Shown: positions 34,330 through 43,334 of the stretch, one piece after another | Numbering within the stretch: position 1 is the first letter of the stretch | Layout: the number at the start of each line of letters is the position of its first letter | Source: Chitinophaga arvensicola | GTDB taxonomy: Bacteria; Bacteroidota; Bacteroidia; Chitinophagales; Chitinophagaceae | Assembly (NCBI RefSeq): GCF_900110835.1 | Contig: NZ_FOJG01000002.1 | Location: forward strand, 2,446,979-2,510,978 | Length of the DNA: 64,000 bases | Direction of reading: 5' to 3' | Notes under the pieces: model-generated | Database searches by the model: none | The model's input: only the letters and a program-made list of their open reading frames with translations | What the model was told of the DNA's origin: nothing | Made by a program: the position numbers and the translations under genes

Positions 34330-34827
34330 CTATTCTTTCGTACTCTCAAAAGATTTTTCAGGTTTAATGGATATTACGTATCGCCATGCCGCTTTATTGC
34401 TTGCCCAGATACTGCGGTCTTTCCTGAAATAGTCATAACTCACTTCAGGATACCCTGTTTTTCCAAATAAAAAAGAATAACTACTCGTGTCTACAGCACC
34501 ATTATTCTCGAGTGCCACTTCAAAAATAAATGGTTCTGTCCATTGCTCCATATCATTTTCTATACCCCATATTGCTATTCCTTTGATGGACAGACTATGA
34601 TCTGTTAAATTGAAATCTGTTATAAGACTATCATCCATCCATCTTATCGATATCCATTTATCATTATCCTCTCTTAAATGAGCCCCTAGCAAACCAACTA
34701 ATAAAAATGAAGTATTTCCAAGATACTCATTAAAATACTCCATTGGTCCCGCAATTTTCTTTGTTATTGGAATACATCGATTCAATTCAGATTCCAACAT
34801 CTCCCTAATCTCTTCAAGTGATTTCAT
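34330..34827 (-). CDS. Unknown 165-aa protein, possible orphan immunity protein
   Basis: I do not recognise the family. The product is cytoplasmic in character, acidic, and rich in Trp and Tyr, with no signal peptide or membrane segment. It is typical in size and composition of SUKH/Imm-type immunity proteins, but no diagnostic motif was found. It directly follows the remnant of an Rhs N-terminus. The Rhs fragment stop at 34885 and this ATG lie in the same reading frame, 57 bases apart. A plausible reading is that the toxin body was deleted and the immunity gene kept (inference). Confidence 0.55.
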   Translation of the reverse strand: MKSLEEIREMLESELNRCIPITKKIAGPMEYFNEYLGNTSFLLVGLLGAHLREDNDKWISIRWMDDSLITDFNLTDHSLSIKGIAIWGIENDMEQWTEPFIFEVALENNGAVDTSSYSFLFGKTGYPEVSYDYFRKDRSIWASNKAAWRYVISIKPEKSFESTKE

Positions 34828-34884
34828 ATTATCATAATTTACTTCTGGTTCAGAAATTTCTTTATTGATTGAAGTAGCTCCTGC

Positions 34885-35136
34885 TCAGCGCCGGTGTCCC
34901 AACGAAATAGGAATCGTCAGGCCCCGGGTTTTAATTTCATAAATAGGTATATTAATATTAACGGTTACCGTCTGGTAATCTACCTGATCTACCGTGGCTC
35001 CCAGATTAAGATCCGACATAGTTGGAGGACTTCCTACCGCGCCAGTTTGTTGTTTATTAAAAACCACCTACGCAGGAACTGCAACACTAAAAAATAGGCA
35101 GACGCAGGAACAAACAATCAGTTGCTTCAATTGCAT
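34885..35136 (-). pseudogene. Remnant of an Rhs/YD-repeat protein N-terminus
   Basis: An ATG at 35136 opens a clean signal peptide (MQLKQLIVCSCVCLFFSVAVPA) that ends at an in-frame TAG. The same frame then continues with TGAVGSPPTMSDLNLGA and VNINIPIYEIKTRGLTIPISLG. These phrases are characteristic of the first 100 residues of secreted Bacteroidota Rhs-repeat proteins, where IPISL normally leads into the first beta strands of the shell. Here the frame stops four codons later (GHRR, TGA) and nothing of the thousand-residue-scale body is left. The nonsense codon and the truncation make this a pseudogene. Confidence 0.65.
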
Positions 35137-35370
35137 AGCTATAGGGCATTATTTTGAGTGGAATATTAATAGTCTATGTTACTTATCAGGGCTAATACTA
35201 CAGCATCAGGAGAGACTATTTCCGGTAAAATAACAGAAATAGTCTGAAATTTCTCCTGAACCTAATTAAAATACATCATTTCCATAAAATCGGACACAGG
35301 CAACATGACAGGATTGCAAAAATACAAAGCTGCGTTTCAATACGTTGGACAATCCTTTTCATTTATTCCT

Positions 35371-35378
35371 TATTTTTG
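35371..35378 (+). promoter_or_regulatory. -7 element of the DUF6882-like gene
   Basis: TATTTTTG matches TAnnTTTG, with a TTG at 35345-35347 23 bases upstream as a -33 candidate. It places transcription start near 35385 and supports the ATG at 35402 rather than the longer open frame from 35345. Confidence 0.55.
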
Positions 35379-35401
35379 CTTGTAACCCAAAAAATAATGT
35401 C

Positions 35402-36133
35402 ATGAGTTTTTTAAAGAAATTATTCGGGAAAGAGGAAGAATCCCCCAAAGACAATCCGCTTCAATCAGCAAACCAGGAACACGGAAAAACAGAACAGGAA
35501 CTGCTGGAACAATATGGTGGTATCGGCCTAGACAAACAACGCAATCTCTACGAAGTGATCGGCAATAACGCATGGAATGCAGATCTCAGCAAAGGAGAGA
35601 TCAGTTTTGGCGGTCAACTTGCTTTTCCCATCCAGGTACTTGGCACTTTTTCCCACTCCTCGAAAACCTGGCTATGGGCATGGGCCAATGATAAATCAAG
35701 TATTCCACCCAACCTGCTGCAACAAGCCCTGTATCTGAAAAATCATGGTGAAGCACATGAAATTCCACTGCTGAAACATAGTGAATTTGATGCGGAGATC
35801 AATGACCTTCACCTGATTGGTATGATCGCTTCCGGAATGTTCAATACCAGTGCCTATTACCTGGCGGATTATGGTCAGGGCATTATGCTGGTTACTTTTC
35901 AATCAGCGATCATAGATAAAAACAACAGCAACGATGTTGCGAGGATTAGCACCGTTTTTCCGGAACTCATTTCCACTTTTGAAACGAATCACCGGAATGC
36001 TTTTAAAAACTATGTAACGCGCAAAGGCTACACGATAGATCAACAGGAGAACCAGATCGTAGCAGAAAATAATGGTAAAAGAATTACTGCGGCATTTGAT
36101 GAGTTGTCGAGGTTGACAAAGCTACAGGCGTAA
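35402..36133 (+). CDS. DUF6882-like cytoplasmic protein
   Basis: A 243-aa protein starting MSFLKKLFGKEEESP. The middle has SHSSKTWLWAWANDKSSIPPNLLQQA and LIGMIASGMFNTSAYYLADYGQG, phrases I associate with DUF6882. The function is unknown. No signal peptide is present. It lies in an accessory patch beside the Rhs remnant, and a degraded copy of its own 3' end is present about 1 kb downstream (37087-37253). The family name is from memory of sequence style and was not searched. Confidence 0.7.
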   Translation: MSFLKKLFGKEEESPKDNPLQSANQEHGKTEQELLEQYGGIGLDKQRNLYEVIGNNAWNADLSKGEISFGGQLAFPIQVLGTFSHSSKTWLWAWANDKSSIPPNLLQQALYLKNHGEAHEIPLLKHSEFDAEINDLHLIGMIASGMFNTSAYYLADYGQGIMLVTFQSAIIDKNNSNDVARISTVFPELISTFETNHRNAFKNYVTRKGYTIDQQENQIVAENNGKRITAAFDELSRLTKLQA

Positions 36134-36160
36134 GTGCAACCAGTATTATTTGAAACTATT

Positions 36161-36204
36161 AATAAAAATGGACCACTCTCTTTGAGGCGTGGTCCATTTT
36201 TATT
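36161..36204. terminator. Bidirectional terminator
   Basis: The 16-bp perfect arms AATAAAAATGGACCAC (36161-36176) and GTGGTCCATTTTTATT (36189-36204) surround a 12-base loop between the convergent DUF6882-like and lipoprotein genes. Confidence 0.85.
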
Positions 36205-36247
36205 ATCTATTTACAAGGAAGACATTGACCTTAGATATATTTTCCCT

Positions 36248-36709
36248 TTACTCCTTAAACTTTGAGTTTTTCCTGACAAATTTCATATTTCTTTCTTCAA
36301 AAGAAACTTCAACATCAGTTCGTATAATCAATGTATCATTATCATAAATATCCATCATTCGTTTATCCGAATCTAGTATAATCTTATTCCCAATTTTCGC
36401 TTTAAAAGGTACATAACCATAAAACTCTGCGTACTCTCCCCGTAGTCTATACGGGAATATGGCACCTTTTATAGAATCATAAAACTCATTTATACTTGCG
36501 GATGAGACCTTTATCCCTATAATCCCATAATCGTGGTTGCCCGAGGCTTTCAACCAAACTATTTCTCCGGAGAACTTTACATGATTCAGTATGCGGGCTT
36601 TTGCCTGCATATATTCCGGAGATCCGACATTACCATTACAGGAAGTAATGGTAATCATGAGCATAGCGGCTATTACAATTAGAAACTTGTTTTGTGTCAT
36701 ACTATTCAT
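36248..36709 (-). CDS. Hypothetical lipoprotein
   Basis: A 153-aa protein with a lipoprotein signal ending in MITITSC (C24), so it is exported and lipid-anchored. The mature part is basic and beta-rich, with no recognised domain. Met4 at 36700 is an alternative start that leaves the lipobox intact. It lies in the variable patch between the two tRNA-Arg-side pseudogenes and may be accessory. Confidence 0.65.
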   Translation of the reverse strand: MNSMTQNKFLIVIAAMLMITITSCNGNVGSPEYMQAKARILNHVKFSGEIVWLKASGNHDYGIIGIKVSSASINEFYDSIKGAIFPYRLRGEYAEFYGYVPFKAKIGNKIILDSDKRMMDIYDNDTLIIRTDVEVSFEERNMKFVRKNSKFKE

Positions 36710-37086
36710 CTGTTAGCGCTGATATTTGTATATAACCGATTTGCGAAGGAAAAGAAACATTGGAGCAGATGTATTCTCTGCGAATTTATATACTTTACAA
36801 AAAAGATACTTATCCCCTCACTTTATAAATTTCATAATACTTAATCATTATTGTTTCGATGATCTATACAAAGATATCGTAAAAGTATCTCCCAAAATTT
36901 ATTTTGCGTCCTAACACTAATGTACACGTTTTGCTAATCAAGGCGGCTCTTTGCTCTTGTAATATTTCCGTGGTGTTGAACTTTTTAAAATATAGCTTGT
37001 ATCGATTACTATTTTATACCTCATTACAGCCATGGGCAATTGAATAGCCTCCATATGCTTTTGAGGATTACCATAAAAACCAATGG

Positions 37087-37253
37087 TAGATTACAGCCAG
37101 GGAGCTTTGAGATGAACCATCAACCACCTTTGAAAACTGTGCAAAAAATAAAGGATATACGATTGATCAGCAGGGGACAGCAGAGAAAAACGGTGTAAAA
37201 ATGACAACGCGGTATTTGATGCATTATGCAGGTTAACAAAATTGCAGGCGTAA
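37087..37253 (+). pseudogene. Degenerate 3' fragment of a DUF6882-like paralogue
   Basis: The stretch aligns by eye with the 3' end of the intact gene at 35402-36133. It contains VDYSQG matching ADYGQG, then an internal deletion, NHQ matching NHR, GYTIDQQ identical, EKNG matching ENNG and, after a frameshift, AVFDALCRLTKLQA followed by TAA, matching AAFDELSRLTKLQA and its TAA. At least two frame changes and one deletion are needed, so no protein is made. Confidence 0.8.
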
Positions 37254-37313
37254 GTAATAGTGAAGCTGCACACGCAAAGCAAACAACCTATTATAAACCT
37301 GCTTAAAAAAATA

Positions 37314-37336
37314 AAGCCTGCATAAAATGCAGGCTT
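37314..37336 (-). terminator. Terminator after tRNA-Arg
   Basis: A 9-bp perfect stem, AAGCCTGCA with TGCAGGCTT around loop TAAAA, lies 8 bases from the tRNA 3' end. On the minus strand it is followed by a T-rich tract. Confidence 0.75.
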
Positions 37337-37343
37337 CTTTCTG

Positions 37344-37417
37344 TGTCCCGGATTGGATTCGAACCAATGACCTACTGCTTAGAAGGCAGTTGCTCTATCC
37401 AGCTGAGCTACCGAGAC
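37344..37417 (-). tRNA. tRNA-Arg (UCU)
   Basis: On the minus strand the 74 bases fold as a class I tRNA. The acceptor GTCTCGG pairs with CCGGGAC (one G-T pair), the discriminator is A, the D arm contains GCTCAGCTGGATAGAGC, the anticodon loop is CTTCTAA with anticodon TCT, and the T loop is GGTTCGAATCC. Its 3' side faces the decayed 34-37 kb patch. Confidence 0.95.
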
Positions 37418-37552
37418 TTACATCTCTCTTTTCCCTTGAAATGTGAAATAAATTGCTATATTTATCTCGCGTTTTGGGAGTGCAAATTTATGTAAATTTC
37501 TCTCAATAAATCAAATTTAATTTATTTTTCTTTAAATATTGATGTGAACACT

Positions 37553-38224
37553 ATGGATGTACAAATAGAATCTAGCTGGAAGGAAGCGCTGAAAGATGAA
37601 TTTCATAAGGCCTATTTCGATCAGATCGTCATGTTTCTGAAACATGAAAAAGCATTGGGTAAAGTAATCTATCCCGCCGGTAACCTGATCTTTAATGCTT
37701 TTGATAAAACCCCGATAGACCAGGTAAAGGTAGTGATCCTCGGCCAGGATCCTTATCACGGTGCAGGACAAGCGCATGGACTCAGCTTCTCCGTACCGGA
37801 TGGCGTAAAACCTCCACCCTCTCTCGTAAATATTTACAAAGAAATGAAAACAGACCTCGGTCTGGAAATCCCTACCAGCGGAAATCTCACCAAATGGGCA
37901 GAAAACGGTGTGTTGCTGTTGAACGCATTCCTTACCGTTCGCGCAGGAGAACCTGCCTCTCATAGCAAAATAGGCTGGGGCGATTTCACGGATGCGGTAA
38001 TACGAAAAATTTCCGAGCAGCGCAGTGATGTCGTATTCCTGCTCTGGGGACGCTTTGCACAGGATAAACAATATCTCATCGACGCCACGAAACATCATAT
38101 CTTACAAGCAGCACACCCCTCACCTTTCAGTGCTGATAAAGGATTTTTTGGATGCAGGCATTTCTCCAGGACCAATGAAATTCTCGGTAAAGCAGGAATA
38201 GCACCGGTAGACTGGAGACTATAA
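37553..38224 (+). CDS. ung: Uracil-DNA glycosylase
   Basis: A family 1 enzyme that removes uracil from DNA, about 223 aa. The catalytic water-activating motif GQDPYHG and the HPSPFSADKGFFGCRHF loop are both intact. LLLNAFLTVRAGEPASH is the usual central strand. The frame extends to a GTG at 37544, but ATG at 37553 (MDVQIESSWK) gives the typical Ung N-terminus. It is followed after 10 bases by a plsC-like gene, probably in one transcript. Confidence 0.96.
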   Translation: MDVQIESSWKEALKDEFHKAYFDQIVMFLKHEKALGKVIYPAGNLIFNAFDKTPIDQVKVVILGQDPYHGAGQAHGLSFSVPDGVKPPPSLVNIYKEMKTDLGLEIPTSGNLTKWAENGVLLLNAFLTVRAGEPASHSKIGWGDFTDAVIRKISEQRSDVVFLLWGRFAQDKQYLIDATKHHILQAAHPSPFSADKGFFGCRHFSRTNEILGKAGIAPVDWRL

Positions 38225-38234
38225 AACTAACGTT

Positions 38235-38978
38235 ATGTTTAAAAATATCTTCGGCAGAATATTCGCAGCATGGATGTTACTGATGTTCGCAGTGACCATG
38301 CTGGTCATTTTCATCCCCGTCTGGATTATTTCCTTCTGGCCGGAACCCCGCAAAACAAAGGGCTTCCTCGCTATCGGCCGGATATGGATGAAAGTATACA
38401 TGCCGCTGATCGGTTGCCCTGTACGCAAGAAAGGCATGGAATATTTCGCACCCGGACAAACATATGTAGTCGTATGTAATCACAATTCATTGATCGATGT
38501 GCCTGTAACGTCTGCCGAAATTCCTGGTATCAACAAAACACTGGCAAAGGCGTCTATGGGCAAAATACCGCTGTTTGGCGTATTATACCGTATCGGCGGG
38601 ATCCTGGTAGACCGCAGCAGTGAAGCCAGCCGTAAACAGAGTATTATTGATATGAAACATGCCCTTAGCCTGGGCATTCATATCCTGTTATACCCGGAAG
38701 GCACCCGTAACCGCACCGATCAACCGTTAAAGGATTTCTATGATGGCGCATTTGCTTTGGCAATAGATACACAAACGCCCCTCATGCCATCCCTGCTCTT
38801 TCACACCAAAAAAATATTACCTGTAGGAAAGAAATTTTATGCCTGGCCACATCATATTGCCTTTCATTTCCTGCCACCACTGCCCACTACAGGACTCACA
38901 AAAGATGATCTGCCTGCTTTTAAAGAGAAAGTATTCCGGCTGATGTGGGATTATTATCTGGCAAACAACACGAAATAA
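38235..38978 (+). CDS. plsC: 1-acyl-sn-glycerol-3-phosphate acyltransferase (PlsC-like)
   Basis: A 247-aa membrane-bound acyltransferase. An N-terminal hydrophobic segment (MLLMFAVTMLVIFIPVWIISF) precedes the HX4D catalytic motif NHNSLID. Motif II-like GGILVDR and motif III EGTRNR follow. PlsC makes phosphatidic acid from lysophosphatidic acid at the inner membrane. It is co-directional with ung. A strong terminator follows. Confidence 0.92.
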   Translation: MFKNIFGRIFAAWMLLMFAVTMLVIFIPVWIISFWPEPRKTKGFLAIGRIWMKVYMPLIGCPVRKKGMEYFAPGQTYVVVCNHNSLIDVPVTSAEIPGINKTLAKASMGKIPLFGVLYRIGGILVDRSSEASRKQSIIDMKHALSLGIHILLYPEGTRNRTDQPLKDFYDGAFALAIDTQTPLMPSLLFHTKKILPVGKKFYAWPHHIAFHFLPPLPTTGLTKDDLPAFKEKVFRLMWDYYLANNTK

Positions 38979-38990
38979 TCACTTCGTATA

Positions 38991-39027
38991 AAAGAAAAAG
39001 GATCGCTTCATGCGATCCTTTTTCTTT
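38991..39027. terminator. Bidirectional terminator between plsC and lptD
   Basis: The 16-bp perfect arms AAAGAAAAAGGATCGC (38991-39006) and GCGATCCTTTTTCTTT (39012-39027) have a 5-base loop. The genes on both sides converge here. Confidence 0.88.
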
Positions 39028-39041
39028 TATATCATGCGGTG

Positions 39042-41816
39042 TTACAAATCCTGGAACTGTCTCGATCGGTTTATCCTGAGATCCCGCAGGATACCTGCTT
39101 TAGGATTAATCGTAATACTGAACTGCCGGAAAGTACCAAACGGAATCAGGTTAATCGACATCTGCCAACAGTGCAGATCCCGCGAAATATACATATTCGT
39201 ATAGGCGATCTGCATATTCGTAAAATCAAAACCACTGTTCAAACCGATCTTCCATTTTGGCGTAAGGCTGAAATCACCGTTAAAGCTCACATATTGCGTG
39301 ATACGTCTTACTACACCACCAGAATCTGGGATGATGGTATTGGTATAAGATAAGCTATAGGAGAGATCCAGGCGCCATGGAATATCAAAATCCACATACT
39401 CGCCCGGATTGTTACGGACCATCTGCAACTGCCGCTGTTGCGCAGCAAAAGCGGCGTCGGCGCCCTGCACATTCTCCATGGAATCAATCTTTTCTTCCTT
39501 CGCCTTCGCTTTTTTATCCTTCGATTGGAAAGAGGTACTCATGGAAATGCTGGCGTTGGTTAAGCGGCCTAAGCTCAGCTTACCCTGCTGCCATACGTAT
39601 TTATCAAGGCGTCGTCCACGGTTATCCACCTGGTAAGGATCCAGGTTACCGCTCGCCGAAATGTTCAGTTTGTCGAACAGGTTGGTACGGGCATATAAAC
39701 TGAAAGTAGACAGTTTAAAGGAATCGGCCACCAGGTTATAACTGCCATTGATACCAAAACCATCCAGTAACTTCACTTTCCGCTCATGGTTACCTGTTGT
39801 ATCTTTTTTAGAAAATACCTTCATCTCCAGGTTATTATCCAATCCAAAGTTCAAACCGCCAAAAGCACCCGGAGAAGGCACCCCGATGATAGCCCCATCG
39901 AATTTGGATACCATTTGTTTATCCCCGTCCTTATTGTATTGCAATTCGTAATAGTTCTTGCTGTTCAGGTCCGGACGGTAACTGGCGCTCAGTGTAGGCC
40001 GCATTACGTGACGGATCGCTTTGATCTTCGAGGTCTTACTGAACTGGTACATACCATACAGCGCAGTAGACAAAGACATGCTGGCACTGATATCACGGGC
40101 GGCAAAGAATCCGGCCTGGTAGGCAGTATCAATAGCTCCGTTGGTACCAGTACCCGGGTTGAACTTGTTGGGATCCCATTTACGGTTAAACTGCTTCGTG
40201 TACCAGTATTCGGTATAGTTGATCCCTGGCGATAAGGTGAATGTTTTGAACACCGGGATGGAGAATGAAATCGGAATATTGTGCTGCATGCCCGTTTGCA
40301 TCGCATCGAACATGGCCTGCTTGCCAAACAGCGAATCCTTAAAATTAGCCTGGTTACGCAGGATTGTATTATAGGACACACCGATTTTCTCATACCATTT
40401 TGGCGTACCTACCATTTCCTTTGGCTGGAAAGGATAGATCGTATTCACCGTGAAAGTCGCATCCGGGAAGGAAATAGACACATCCCGGGTACTTAAGTTC
40501 TGGGAATGGTTCAAACCCATAGTAAGGTTATATGGCTTCCCCTGCCAAGTTTTGGAATACGTAATGGACGATCCGATGTTATTGTTTACACGGGTATTGT
40601 AATCATACACGTTGTATTTGTTATAGGAAGAGGTTCCAAAGTTCACCGCTGCGCCAAAGTTCACGCCCGGACGGGCCTTACTGTCCATGCTATGGTTCCA
40701 GGTAATACGGAAATCTTTGGAGGTACTGAACTCCGATTTCACTGCCGGATCTCCGAAACGGGTATTGGCAAAACTCAGGTTAAGCCCCCCGCTGTACTTA
40801 TACCGCTTTCGGTAAGTCGGGCTACCTGTCAGGCTCCAGCTGCCATAAGAGTACACATCCCCTCTCATGGTCAGGTCAAAATGCTCCCCCAGGCCAATGT
40901 AGTACCCCCCGTTTTCAAGACCAATCCCTTTCTGCTGGTTCACCACATATTGTGGAGGCAGGATCCCGGAACGCTGTCCCTGGGTAATAGGAAAAATAGC
41001 AAAAGGTATAAATAAAGGTGTGGGGATGCCCTCTATTTCCAGGTTAGCCGGACCGGAAATAACCAGTTTATCAGGTATTACCTTGATTTTACGGGCCCGG
41101 AAGCTAAAGTGGGGCGTATCCAGGTTACATGTGGTATAACCGTTTTTAAAACCAAAAATAGTGTTATCCGCCGCCTTTTTGGTCTGCTGGCTATGAATGT
41201 AGCCTTCGCCATACTGGGAGCGCGTATTATAGATCTTTGCCTTCTGGGAGGTAAAATTGTATTTCAGGGTATCCGATTCAAAGCTCTGTCCCCCGTCGTT
41301 CATCACCGGGCCGCCAAACAGCTTGCCGGCGGTATCTTTCGCGTTCGTGGCCTCCAGGATACCTGTTTCCTGGTCAAAATTCATTTTTTCCGCAGAAAGA
41401 TCAATCGTTTTGTACTTTGTGTTGGCAGCACCGTATAAATAAAAGCGTTTATCGGATACCACCAGGATAATGGAGTCCTTCGCCTTATAATTTACGGGCG
41501 CATCCAGCGTGTCTTTTGATATCTTTGGAATAAATAAGGTATCTACTGTTGTTCCACCGCTGGTATCCAAGCCCTTTGATAATTGGGTAGAATCAGCTAT
41601 AGTAGGGGGAATTGCTGCCGGCTTTGGAATTTTGCCCGTATCTTTCCGGATCAGCGGGGTCGTATCTGCCAAACTTTTGTTAAAAAACGATACAGCTTGT
41701 GGCCTTACGCCTGCAACTGCATCTATAATAAAGGGAATGGCGATGAACATACCGGCAAAAACCAGGTATGTATGTCGAAAAAACTTTTTATAATTATTTT
41801 TGTAGCTAGCGTTCAT
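39042..41816 (-). CDS. lptD: LPS-assembly outer-membrane protein (LptD-like)
   Basis: A 924-aa protein with an N-terminal hydrophobic segment. An LptA-like beta-jellyroll (about 115-240: SDKRFYLYGAANTKYKT, MNFDQETGILEATN, FESDTLKYNFTSQKAKIYN) is followed by a large C-terminal beta barrel. The phrase IEGIPTPLFIPFAIFPITQGQRSGILPPQ corresponds to the conserved junction of LptD. It would insert lipopolysaccharide or lipo-oligosaccharide into the outer leaflet. It is divergent from an amidase-MCE-OstA cluster, which adds an LptA-type partner. Confidence 0.9.
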   Translation of the reverse strand: MNASYKNNYKKFFRHTYLVFAGMFIAIPFIIDAVAGVRPQAVSFFNKSLADTTPLIRKDTGKIPKPAAIPPTIADSTQLSKGLDTSGGTTVDTLFIPKISKDTLDAPVNYKAKDSIILVVSDKRFYLYGAANTKYKTIDLSAEKMNFDQETGILEATNAKDTAGKLFGGPVMNDGGQSFESDTLKYNFTSQKAKIYNTRSQYGEGYIHSQQTKKAADNTIFGFKNGYTTCNLDTPHFSFRARKIKVIPDKLVISGPANLEIEGIPTPLFIPFAIFPITQGQRSGILPPQYVVNQQKGIGLENGGYYIGLGEHFDLTMRGDVYSYGSWSLTGSPTYRKRYKYSGGLNLSFANTRFGDPAVKSEFSTSKDFRITWNHSMDSKARPGVNFGAAVNFGTSSYNKYNVYDYNTRVNNNIGSSITYSKTWQGKPYNLTMGLNHSQNLSTRDVSISFPDATFTVNTIYPFQPKEMVGTPKWYEKIGVSYNTILRNQANFKDSLFGKQAMFDAMQTGMQHNIPISFSIPVFKTFTLSPGINYTEYWYTKQFNRKWDPNKFNPGTGTNGAIDTAYQAGFFAARDISASMSLSTALYGMYQFSKTSKIKAIRHVMRPTLSASYRPDLNSKNYYELQYNKDGDKQMVSKFDGAIIGVPSPGAFGGLNFGLDNNLEMKVFSKKDTTGNHERKVKLLDGFGINGSYNLVADSFKLSTFSLYARTNLFDKLNISASGNLDPYQVDNRGRRLDKYVWQQGKLSLGRLTNASISMSTSFQSKDKKAKAKEEKIDSMENVQGADAAFAAQQRQLQMVRNNPGEYVDFDIPWRLDLSYSLSYTNTIIPDSGGVVRRITQYVSFNGDFSLTPKWKIGLNSGFDFTNMQIAYTNMYISRDLHCWQMSINLIPFGTFRQFSITINPKAGILRDLRINRSRQFQDL

Positions 41817-41831
41817 GTGTTATGGCGGCCA

Positions 41832-41865
41832 CAAACCTACAAGATTTTATACAATTTATTACAAA
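41832..41865 (-). promoter_or_regulatory. Candidate lptD promoter
   Basis: On the minus strand TTTG (41865-41862) and TAGGTTTG (41839-41832) are separated by 22 bases. The -7 box ends 15 bases before the ATG at 41816, implying a very short leader. The repeat TTACAA/TTGTAA (41859-41864 with 41873-41878) overlaps the -33 side. Confidence 0.4.
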
Positions 41866-41992
41866 TGGTAACTTGTAATGTTTGTAAGGTAATATAAGGA
41901 AAGGTAGTGGAAACACGCATGGAGCAAGCGGATTATTAATTTAACAGATAAACTTATTTTTTTATTTTTTGTGATAAACAGCACCCATTAAA

Positions 41993-43237
41993 ATGAGAAT
42001 CATGTGCTGGAACCGATTTTGGATTTTAGGACTGGGAACACTATTCACCTGTACCTTTTTTATTCAGGCCAAAAATAATCCCGTTTCTGACAAACAGGAC
42101 AAGCCTATACGAACTATTGTGATTGATGCCGGCCACGGCGGTGAAGATCCCGGTGCCAAAGGCAGCTATTCTACCGAAAAACAGGTCACCCTCGAAGTAG
42201 CCCTGAAACTGGGGAAAATCCTGGAAGAAAATATGCCCGATGTAAAGGTGGTGTATACACGAAAAACCGACCGCTTCGACGATCCCCGGAAAAAAGCCCA
42301 GATCGCCAACGATAATAAAGGCGAACTGTTCGTGTCTATCCACTGTAACTCTACCGGTAAAATCCGCAAGGTAACCGGTTATAAAACCGTATACCATAAG
42401 AAAGGAAAAAAGAAAGTAGCTGTAAAACAACCTATATACGCTTATTATCCCAGCAATGCAAAAGGCACGGAAACGTATATATGGGCTACCAGCAAGAATA
42501 ACGCTAAAATGGAGTCCCTCAAACAAAACTCTGTAATCGTACTCGACGCTGAATCCGAAGAAACAAAACAACTGATGGACGATACCGATCCGGAAACCTT
42601 CATCCTCCTCAATACCCTGAGAAACGCCTACTTCGACCAAAGCCTCCGCCTGTCTACCCTCATCGAAGATGAGTTTACCCGGGTAGGACGTATCAGCCGG
42701 GGCGCCAGACAAAGGAATGAAAAGGGTATCTGGGTGCTGTCTGCCACCGCTATGCCAAGCGTACTGGTGGAGTTAGGCTTTATCAGCAACCCGGAAGAGG
42801 AAGACTACCTCAACTCCAACAACGGACAACAGGAACTGGCCAATTGTATCTATAAAGCCATTAAGCGTTACCGCGAGGAACTCGACAGGTTTACGAATAA
42901 CCGCAATACCCAGCAGTCTACCACCAAAAACAATGGTAAAAACAACAATACCACTGCTTACCTCAAGGCTACCAGCAACAGTAAAGAAAACAGATCTGCC
43001 CCGGCTTCCGGCGACAGGTACTGCGTTCAACTGCTGATCACTGATAAATTCTATAAACCAGGAGCTTCCATTTTCAGGAAGCTCCATGGTGATATCAACC
43101 GCCAACCCATCGTGATGAATAAAAAAAAACTCAACAAATATATCTGGGGACGGTTTAAAACGGACGAACAAGCCTCCGGCGCCCTCCGCAAAGCCCGCAA
43201 ACTGGGTTTCAAAGATGCTTTCGTAACTTCCTGCTAA
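41993..43237 (+). CDS. N-acetylmuramoyl-L-alanine amidase with SPOR-like C-terminus
   Basis: A 414-aa Amidase_3 enzyme cleaving the amide bond between muramic acid and the stem peptide. An N-terminal signal segment is followed by TIVIDAGHGGEDPGAKG with the first Zn ligand. Also visible are the SIHCNST His motif, VLVELGFISNPEEEDYL and a long insertion with lysine-rich loops (about 125-160). After an Asn/Thr-rich linker, residues about 345-414 (YCVQLLITDKFYKPGA, GRFKTDEQASGALRKARKLGFKDAFV) look like a SPOR peptidoglycan-binding domain. Divergent from lptD and followed by MCE and OstA-like genes. Confidence 0.9.
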   Translation: MRIMCWNRFWILGLGTLFTCTFFIQAKNNPVSDKQDKPIRTIVIDAGHGGEDPGAKGSYSTEKQVTLEVALKLGKILEENMPDVKVVYTRKTDRFDDPRKKAQIANDNKGELFVSIHCNSTGKIRKVTGYKTVYHKKGKKKVAVKQPIYAYYPSNAKGTETYIWATSKNNAKMESLKQNSVIVLDAESEETKQLMDDTDPETFILLNTLRNAYFDQSLRLSTLIEDEFTRVGRISRGARQRNEKGIWVLSATAMPSVLVELGFISNPEEEDYLNSNNGQQELANCIYKAIKRYREELDRFTNNRNTQQSTTKNNGKNNNTTAYLKATSNSKENRSAPASGDRYCVQLLITDKFYKPGASIFRKLHGDINRQPIVMNKKKLNKYIWGRFKTDEQASGALRKARKLGFKDAFVTSC

Positions 43238-43334
43238 TCATACTACCTACCCCTTCCCCATCATTATTTCCCCCCTTTCCTCTTTTTTATTACCAACATT
43301 TTGACACGATCACTTCCCGTGCACGCTTTTTGAT

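Larger units (their letters stand above)
36710..37343. other. Gene-poor stretch containing a decayed gene copy
   Basis: These 634 bases lie between the lipoprotein gene and tRNA-Arg. Apart from the pseudogene at 37087-37253 and the tRNA terminator, no supported coding region is present. The sequence is A+T-rich and short open frames here have no recognisable similarity. It looks like the residue of insertion and deletion at a tRNA-adjacent site. Confidence 0.45.

Noticed and set aside
36726-36914. Short plus-strand frame upstream of tRNA-Arg
   Set aside because: No recognisable domain, no promoter or terminator and odd composition; not supported as a gene.
37091-37282. Minus-strand frame across the decayed DUF6882-like copy
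   Set aside because: The plus-strand sequence is explained by homology to the intact gene at 35402-36133, so the antisense frame is incidental.
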